Assembly: GCA_964557575.1 (NCBI GenBank)
Contig: CAZLBC010000046.1
Location: 1 to 37,657 of the forward strand
DNA: 37,657 bases
Direction of reading: 5' to 3'
DNA from: CAZLBC01 sp964557575
GTDB taxonomy: Bacteria > Planctomycetota > Phycisphaerae > SM23-33
The translations under genes and the position numbers were made by a program. Below, piece by piece: positions 32,167 to 37,657 of the stretch. The notes beneath the pieces are model-generated. The model was not told the origin of the DNA. It saw only the letters and a list, made by a program, of their open reading frames with translations, and searched no databases. Position 1 is the first letter of the stretch. The number at the start of each line of letters is the position of its first letter.

Positions 32167-34008
32167 TCAGTCCAGGTCGAATGTTGCCAGGTACGCGTTT
32201 ATCTCGTGATGCGCGGCGTTCGGCTGGCGGTCCTTCATCAGGACGCAGTTCTCGAGCACCAGCACGTCCATGTTCGTCGCCATGAAACACCGGTAGGCGT
32301 CCGCCGGGGTGCAGACGATCGGCTCGCCCCTGACGTTGAAACTGGTGTTGATCACCAGCGGCGTTCCGGTCCTGTCGTAAAACCGCTCAAGCAGGCGGTA
32401 GTAGCGGCCGTGCCGTTCCGGGTCGACGGTCTGGACCCGCGCCGAGCAATCGACGTGGGTGACGGCGGGGACCGCCGACCGGACCACGTTCAGGAGCCGG
32501 TCGATGCCCTTCGCGTCGTCGGCGGCCGCGGCGGGCGTTCGCTTCTCCTTCCTGACCGGGGCCACCAGCAGCATGTACGGGCTGTCTTCCCCCGGCCGCA
32601 TTGCGAACCACTCGTGCACGTGGTCGCGCATGCAGGACGGGGCAAAGGGCCGGAAGGACTCGCGGAACTTGATCTTCAGGTTCATCACCGACTGCATCTT
32701 CGGGCTCCGGGCGTCGCCGAGTATCGAGCGGCTGCCCAGGGCCCGGGGGCCGAATTCCATCCGCCCGGCGAAACGGCCGACCACCTTTTCCGCGACGAGC
32801 TGGTCGACCACCGTCTCGATGAGCCGCTCCTCGTCGTCGATGCGGTCGTAGACCGCGCCCCGGCCGTCCAGGAACCGCGCGATTTCATCGTTGTCGAACG
32901 AGGGCCCCAGGAGCGAGGCCCGCTGGGCATCGTGGACATCGTCGGCATCCCGGTCGTTGCCGAGGAGCTGGTGCCAGACGAAGAGCGCGGCGCCCAGTGC
33001 CCCGCCCGCGTCGCCGGCGGCCGGCTGGATCCAGATCTTCTCGAACGCGCCGTCGCGCAGGGCCTTGCCGTTGGCCACGCAGTTGAGGGCCACGCCGCCC
33101 GCCATCACCAGGTGCTTCATGCCGGTCGTCGCCGCCGCGTGGCGGACCATCCGCAGGACGATCTCCTCGGTCACCGCCTGGACCGAGGCGGCCAGGTCCA
33201 TCTCCCGCTGCGCAAGCGGGCTCTCGGGCTTCCGCGGCGGCCCGCCGAACAGCCGCGCGAACCGCGCGTTGGTCATGGTCAGGCCCCGGCAGTAGTTGAA
33301 GTACCGCATGTCCATGCGGAACGAACCGTCGGGCTTGAGGTCCAGGAGCTTCTCGAGGATCAGGTCCCGGTAAACGGGCTCCCCGTACGGCGCGAGTCCC
33401 ATGAGCTTGTACTCACCGCTGTTGACCTTGAACCCGGTGAAATACGTGAACGCCGAGTAGAGCAGCCCGATCGAGTGCGGGAACCGGGTCTCGTGGGTCA
33501 GCTCGATACGGTTGCCGGTGCCGATCCCCCTGCTGCCCGTACCCCACTCCCCGGCGCCGTCCATGGTCAGTATCGCCGCCGCGCGAAAGGGGCTGGGAAA
33601 AAAAGCGCTCGCCGCGTGGGATTCGTGGTGGCCCAGGAAGACGTACCGCCCGTCGTACTGCTTTTTCAGGCCCCGGTCCATTTCCCGGGGCATGTGGAGC
33701 TTCTGCTTGACCCACAGGGGCATGGCCCGGAGAAACGAACCGAACCCCGCCGGCGCGTAGGCGAGGTAGGTCTCCAGGAGACGCTCGAACTTCAGGAGCG
33801 GCTTGTCGTAAAACGCCACGTGATCCAGGTCGGCCGGCGCGATCCCGGCCTCTTGAAGACAGTAATCGATTGCGTGAACGGGAAAGCGGAAATCGTGCTT
33901 CACCCGGCTGAACCGTTCCTCCTGGGCGGCCGCGACGATCTCCCCGTCCACGACGAGCGCGGCTGCCGAATCGTGGTAAAAGGCCGAGATACCCAGTATG
34001 GCCGTCAT
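32167..34008 (-). CDS. NodU/CmcH-type O-carbamoyltransferase
   Basis: 613 residues from the ATG at 34008, with GGGGAG 7 bases upstream; a 30-codon upstream extension was rejected. The protein opens MTAILGISAFYHDSAAALVV, the ASKHA-fold N-terminal domain of carbamoyltransferases, with the conserved His-Asp near residue 12. LVMAGGVALNCVANGK lies near the middle, and the YrdC-like C-terminal domain includes EFGPRALGSRSILGD and VINTSFNVRGEPIVCTP. Family members transfer a carbamoyl group from carbamoyl phosphate, via carbamoyl-AMP, to a hydroxyl on a sugar or natural product. It heads the cassette carbamoyltransferase-SxtJ-DUF5989. Its acceptor is unknown; a surface polysaccharide is likely given the neighbours. 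Confidence 0.92.
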   Translation of the reverse strand: MTAILGISAFYHDSAAALVVDGEIVAAAQEERFSRVKHDFRFPVHAIDYCLQEAGIAPADLDHVAFYDKPLLKFERLLETYLAYAPAGFGSFLRAMPLWVKQKLHMPREMDRGLKKQYDGRYVFLGHHESHAASAFFPSPFRAAAILTMDGAGEWGTGSRGIGTGNRIELTHETRFPHSIGLLYSAFTYFTGFKVNSGEYKLMGLAPYGEPVYRDLILEKLLDLKPDGSFRMDMRYFNYCRGLTMTNARFARLFGGPPRKPESPLAQREMDLAASVQAVTEEIVLRMVRHAAATTGMKHLVMAGGVALNCVANGKALRDGAFEKIWIQPAAGDAGGALGAALFVWHQLLGNDRDADDVHDAQRASLLGPSFDNDEIARFLDGRGAVYDRIDDEERLIETVVDQLVAEKVVGRFAGRMEFGPRALGSRSILGDARSPKMQSVMNLKIKFRESFRPFAPSCMRDHVHEWFAMRPGEDSPYMLLVAPVRKEKRTPAAAADDAKGIDRLLNVVRSAVPAVTHVDCSARVQTVDPERHGRYYRLLERFYDRTGTPLVINTSFNVRGEPIVCTPADAYRCFMATNMDVLVLENCVLMKDRQPNAAHHEINAYLATFDLD

Positions 34009-34101
34009 GCACGCTCCCCGCGTGCCGCCGCAATCTGATCGGTAACCGGTTGTCGTCGTTCGATCGGTGCCATGTGTCTCATACCTCAGGAAGACCAAGC
34101 G

Positions 34102-34130
34102 TTTAAAATAGCGGCCGCAATCGCTATAGT
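34102..34130 (+). promoter_or_regulatory. Sigma-70 promoter of the TPR protein gene
   Basis: TTTAAA (34102-34107) and TATAGT (34125-34130) are separated by 17 bases. Transcription would start near 34137, leaving a leader of about 26 bases that contains the AAAGGA ribosome site. The 154-base spacer is shared with the divergent carbamoyltransferase gene. Confidence 0.5.
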
Positions 34131-34162
34131 AAGGGGGAGATTATAGTCAAAAGGAACCGTTT

Positions 34163-36226
34163 ATGAAAAAATTATCTTGCCTCGTGGTCCTGCTGATCGC
34201 GTTTTTCCCGGCCGCCGGCGCGGAGAAAAAAACCAAACCCGCCCCCGCCGACACCCGGTCCCGCTCGATTTTCGACATGCCGGCACTCCGGAAAAAGACC
34301 GCCGCGTATAACCTGAATATCATCAGGCTGATGCGGGCCGGCCGCCTGCAGGAGGCGGAACAGGCGGTCAGGAAATTCGTCGCACTGTTCCCCGACGCGG
34401 CCGGGGGCCACTACAACCTCGCCTGCGTCCTCGCCCGGCAGGACCGCAAAAAGGAAGCCCTGGACACCCTTTCGACGGCGATCGACAAGGGATTCCGCAA
34501 CCGCCGGCATATCGCCGCGGACGACGACCTGCAGTCACTCAGGGAGGAACCGGGGTTCAAGGCCCTCCTGGAAAAGGCCGGCCGGCCCCCGGAGGAAACC
34601 GTGCAGAAAAACGTGCCCGCCGGTCCCGTGAAAGACGGGGTGGGCACAATAGAGGAACACAACACGCGGTGGCTGCCGCAACCGGCGATGTTCGTGACGG
34701 CCTTCGCGACGCCGCCCGTCCCGGCCGACGACGCGCCGATAGTCGCCGGCCACGGAAAGGCCGGGGATCTCCTCCGCGGCTGGTGGAAAGAAAAGACGGC
34801 GGCGGGCAACCACGGCGATTTCTACGACAATCACGACGGGGACCACTCGAACCTGGCCTTCCGAAAATTTCCGCAGTTCACCCGCATCGAGTACGGCGAG
34901 GCGGCCAAAAAGCGGAAGCTCAACACCGGCCTGCAGCAGCACTTCGTTTTCAACCAGACCACGATCGGCAATTCCTCCACCGCCGTCACCAGCGGCTGGA
35001 TCTGGCGGAGCCAGCCGCGCATGGCGATGGTGAACCGGCATGCCATGAGCGCCGCCGCCTTTCACTACCGCCGCAACCACCTCTACTTCTACCCCGAGCA
35101 TCGCGACTACGACGAAAAGAACGGCGACGTCTTCCCGGCCAATCACCCCTACCACGTGATATCGCAGGGATCCTCCGGCTCCGACCGGCCGTTCATGGAA
35201 GCCGCCGCCTGCATTCTCGCGGCCTTCCGCCCCGAGACGAAGCAGCGGCTCAGGCGAGAAGGGCTGCTGATGCCGGCGGTGCAGATGATCCTCCGGCGGG
35301 GCATGAAGGGAATCGACAGCGACGAGGACTACCTCTCGGGAGCGGCCCACCCGGTGGTTCTCGACGGTAGGAATATCGCGCTTGATCGCATGGTCACCCT
35401 GGCTCACGATATCACCCCGGATGCCCCGCCCCCCCTCCCGGTGCTCGCGCTGCGGGGATTCACACCCGCCGCGGCCGGGCGCGAGATGATCGCCGCGCCC
35501 AACAGCGAGATCCTGGTCAGGACCCCCCAGGCGATCGGGCTGGTATACCGCCGGACGGCGGGCCGGTGGCAGTTCACCGTCGGGGTGAAGAGTATCGGCG
35601 GCCCCGAAACGGGTGACGTGGCGGTCGCCTGGCGCGTCCTGCAGGGCGATCCCGAAACGATCACCGTCGAAACGAGCGACGGCGGAACAACGGCGGTGAT
35701 AACCGTGCCCTGGTTCGAGCGATTTCCGCTCAGGCCCGGCAGCAGAAAGATGACCGGCCGCGTGGACATCGGCTGCTTTGTGAAAAAGGGACCGCACTGG
35801 TCGGCGCCGGCGTTCATCAGCGTCTGCGCCTCCGCCCGGGAAACGCGGGCCTATCGCGACGACGGGAAGATCGCGCGCATCGACTACAACGGCCGTCCCG
35901 GCCGCTACGACGACCCGCTGGTGTTCCCCAGGCGATTCTGGCGTGACGAGTTCACCTACACCGCCGGTGGTAAACTGCTGGGCTGGACCCGGAAGACCAG
36001 CAGCAATGACAAGGTCGCGGAATACACCCGACACGGCATGCTGGTGGACACCACCGACGACCGCGGCCGGCCGCTACGGGTCCGCCCGGTGGAATATCGG
36101 ACACAGGTGTCCGGCAAGAACGGGCCGGTCATGACGCCGGTACCGAGCGATCGCCACGCGTTCTACGCCTACACCGGCCCCGAAGACCGCCTGGGCACAC
36201 TGCAGGAGAAGAAACCGGGTGGCTGA
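34163..36226 (+). CDS. Secreted TPR protein with a large domain of unknown function
   Basis: 687 residues; AAAGGA stands 7-8 bases before the ATG. MKKLSCLVVLLIAFFPAAGA is a Sec signal peptide. Residues about 45-125 hold two or three TPR-like helix pairs (RLMRAGRLQEAEQAVRKFVA, GGHYNLACVLARQDRKKEAL), ending DDDLQSLREEPGFKALLEKA, the common close of planctomycete TPR proteins. From about 170 the rest is a single unfamiliar region with many His, Tyr and Trp (GDFYDNHDGDHSNLAFRKF, NSSTAVTSGWIWRSQPRMAM, FHYRRNHLYFYPEHRDYDE) and a beta-rich end. The His-rich segments might bind metal or sugar, but no family is recognised. It stands alone, with its own promoter, between the carbamoyltransferase cassette and the oxidoreductase. 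Confidence 0.7.
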   Translation: MKKLSCLVVLLIAFFPAAGAEKKTKPAPADTRSRSIFDMPALRKKTAAYNLNIIRLMRAGRLQEAEQAVRKFVALFPDAAGGHYNLACVLARQDRKKEALDTLSTAIDKGFRNRRHIAADDDLQSLREEPGFKALLEKAGRPPEETVQKNVPAGPVKDGVGTIEEHNTRWLPQPAMFVTAFATPPVPADDAPIVAGHGKAGDLLRGWWKEKTAAGNHGDFYDNHDGDHSNLAFRKFPQFTRIEYGEAAKKRKLNTGLQQHFVFNQTTIGNSSTAVTSGWIWRSQPRMAMVNRHAMSAAAFHYRRNHLYFYPEHRDYDEKNGDVFPANHPYHVISQGSSGSDRPFMEAAACILAAFRPETKQRLRREGLLMPAVQMILRRGMKGIDSDEDYLSGAAHPVVLDGRNIALDRMVTLAHDITPDAPPPLPVLALRGFTPAAAGREMIAAPNSEILVRTPQAIGLVYRRTAGRWQFTVGVKSIGGPETGDVAVAWRVLQGDPETITVETSDGGTTAVITVPWFERFPLRPGSRKMTGRVDIGCFVKKGPHWSAPAFISVCASARETRAYRDDGKIARIDYNGRPGRYDDPLVFPRRFWRDEFTYTAGGKLLGWTRKTSSNDKVAEYTRHGMLVDTTDDRGRPLRVRPVEYRTQVSGKNGPVMTPVPSDRHAFYAYTGPEDRLGTLQEKKPGG

Positions 36227-36473
36227 ACCGAAAGCACGGCGGCGTTCTGTCCGATGCGTGAAATGACGAACGGTTACCCGGGTTGCATTCGATTGTGAAA
36301 TCGTGCTAATGTATGGTGATTCCATGAAGGCCCCGTCGAAGGGCCGCAGTTACAATATGCCGTTTTATAGCCCTGTATTCCGGCATTTTTCAAAATGCAT
36401 CGTCAGGTTTCTCCGCACCGGGCGATAGTACTTATGGAAACCACGATCAGGTAACAACCAGACGGGAGACGAC

Positions 36474-37657
36474 ATGAACACCACACAGACAACGATCAAC
36501 AGGCGCAGGTTCCTCGCGGTCGCCGGCGGAGCGCCGGCACTGCCGGCGATCATCACCTCCACCGCCCTCGGCGCGCCCGACGGCACGCCCCCGGCCAGCG
36601 ACCGGATCACCATGGGCGGCGTCGGCTGCGGCGGCCGCGGCTCGGGAGACCTCGGGCAACTGATGCGCGACAAGCGCGTCCAGATGGTGGCGGCCTGCGA
36701 CGTCAAGCATAATGCCCTGCGGCGGTGGGAAAACAAGGACAAGGGCATCAAGGGCTACTACGACTACCGCGAGTTGATCGCCCGGGACGATATCGACATG
36801 ATCATGTGCGGAACGCCCGATCACTGGCACGCGCAGGTTACTATCGATGCGATGAAGACCGGCAAGGATATCTTCTGCGAGAAGCCGCTGACCCTGACGA
36901 TCGCCGAAGGCCGCAAGATGGTCGAGACGGCCCGGGCCTACGGGCGGGTGTTCTCCTCCGGCAGCCAGCGGGTGATCGGCGATTACGGGCGTCTTGCCTG
37001 CGCCGCCAACAGCGGCCGGTACGGCAAGATACTCCGGGCCCACGCCTCGCCGGGCGGCCCGCCCCGGATGTGCTACCTCCCGGGCAAGGGAGACCCCAAG
37101 GCCGACGGGATCGAGTGGGACCTGTGGCTCGGCCCGGCCCCCTGGGTCCCCTACCACCCCTACCGGTGCGGCAGGGCCTACGGGCTCGGCGGCAAGGGGT
37201 TCCGCACCTGGTACGATTATTCCGGCGGGATGAAGACAGACTGGGGCGGCCACAAGTACGGCGGCGCGATGCACGGACTGGGATTGGACCATACCGGGCC
37301 GACCCACATCTACAAGCCGGGTGGCAAACCCGACGGTTCCAACAAGCATATCACCATGGTCTTCAAAAACGGAATGGAACTCGTCGACGGCGGCGGCCAG
37401 AAGTACATCTGCGAAAAGGGCGAGGCCAAGCCGTTCGCCGGCATGCCCGTCCCCCCGCCGGGGCTGCGGTGGTACGAGGACGGCGCCCGGTCGCCCCACC
37501 AGGACCTGATCAACTGTATCGTGGACCGGCGGCGCCCCTTCCGCGACGTGGAATACGCCCACCGCGTGGCCACCATATGCCACCTCGTAAACATCTGCAT
37601 CCGACTCGACAGGAACCTTGAATGGGACCCGGACAAGGAAGACTTCGTCGGCGACGA
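36474..37657 (+). CDS. Tat-exported Gfo/Idh/MocA family oxidoreductase, cut by the window edge
   Basis: 394 complete codons are present and the frame is still open at the right edge; relatives usually end about 20-40 residues further. GGGAG lies 5 bases before the ATG. NRRRFLAVAGGAPALPAI is a twin-arginine signal. The Rossmann domain covers about 45-165: ITMGGVGCGGRGSGDLG, VAACDV, then CGTPDHWHAQVTIDAMKTGK and the family hallmark CEKPLT. The substrate domain includes WDLWLGPAPWVPYHPYRC and GGMKTDWGGHKYGGAMHG. Such exported enzymes use a tightly held NAD(P) to oxidise, reduce or epimerise sugars, and some cleave glycosides by a redox mechanism (GH109-like). The substrate is unknown. It is the first gene after a 247-base spacer (36227-36473) in which no convincing promoter was found. 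Confidence 0.9.
   Translation, partial: MNTTQTTINRRRFLAVAGGAPALPAIITSTALGAPDGTPPASDRITMGGVGCGGRGSGDLGQLMRDKRVQMVAACDVKHNALRRWENKDKGIKGYYDYRELIARDDIDMIMCGTPDHWHAQVTIDAMKTGKDIFCEKPLTLTIAEGRKMVETARAYGRVFSSGSQRVIGDYGRLACAANSGRYGKILRAHASPGGPPRMCYLPGKGDPKADGIEWDLWLGPAPWVPYHPYRCGRAYGLGGKGFRTWYDYSGGMKTDWGGHKYGGAMHGLGLDHTGPTHIYKPGGKPDGSNKHITMVFKNGMELVDGGGQKYICEKGEAKPFAGMPVPPPGLRWYEDGARSPHQDLINCIVDRRRPFRDVEYAHRVATICHLVNICIRLDRNLEWDPDKEDFVGD

Noticed and set aside
36383..36398. Hairpin GCATTTTTCAAAATGC upstream of the oxidoreductase
   Set aside because: Short AT-rich stem with a tiny loop and no T tract after it; no evidence that it terminates or regulates transcription.

Overview
The window reads as accessory chromosome of an anaerobic or facultatively anaerobic polysaccharide degrader, most likely a PVC-superphylum bacterium (Lentisphaerota, Kiritimatiellota or Planctomycetota-like). 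The grounds are two Tat-exported sulfatases, very large secreted PQQ-propeller/carbohydrate-binding proteins, a GH123-type (DUF4091) protein, a DUF4838 protein, a Tat-exported Gfo/Idh/MocA oxidoreductase and a NifX-like/DUF5320 pair typical of anaerobes. No rRNA or tRNA gene is visible, so the lineage is inferred from gene content only.

Layout. 1-1350: a minus-strand operon of a DUF5320-type protein and a NifX/NifB-type metal-cluster protein, preceded by a candidate sigma-54 promoter. 1350-2470: a broken hydrolase fragment beside a GAA microsatellite, then a Phd/VapC-type toxin-antitoxin pair with a near-consensus promoter and palindromic operator. 2511-4565: an FAD oxidoreductase and a DUF1648 membrane protein. 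4809-15617: GC-rich genes for glycan breakdown and cell-surface functions: an unknown secreted protein with a good terminator, a sulfatase plus parallel beta-helix operon, a PQQ-propeller protein, a 1164-residue GH123-like protein, the orphan tail of a GH10 xylanase and a membrane-anchored SGNH protein.

15.7-29.6 kb has visibly lower and more variable GC and looks like an island. It holds scraps of broken genes (including a possible AbiEii tail), a 1591-residue PQQ/CBM9/malectin protein, and then an 8.3-kb segment bracketed by two 99-bp direct repeats (21286-21384 and 29518-29616, four mismatches). Genes are cut at both repeats: the left copy leads into the tail of a LamG-domain protein, and the right copy cuts a heparinase II/III-like gene and supplies its last codons. 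Inside are a DUF4838-SUMF1 fusion and a LamG lipoprotein of unfamiliar catalytic type. This bracketed segment is the most unusual feature of the window.

29.66-37.66 kb returns to GC-rich sequence: a second sulfatase, a 252-bp element with 28-bp terminal inverted repeats, the conserved carbamoyltransferase-SxtJ-DUF5989 cassette, a secreted TPR protein with a good promoter, and an oxidoreductase gene that runs off the right edge.

Together the genes suggest uptake-side processing of a sulfated, acetamido- or uronate-containing polysaccharide: sulfate removal, beta-helix and GH123/DUF4838 cleavage, heparinase-type lysis (now broken), lipoprotein and PQQ/CBM9 binding proteins, and oxidation of released sugars. 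Substrates are inferred, not shown.
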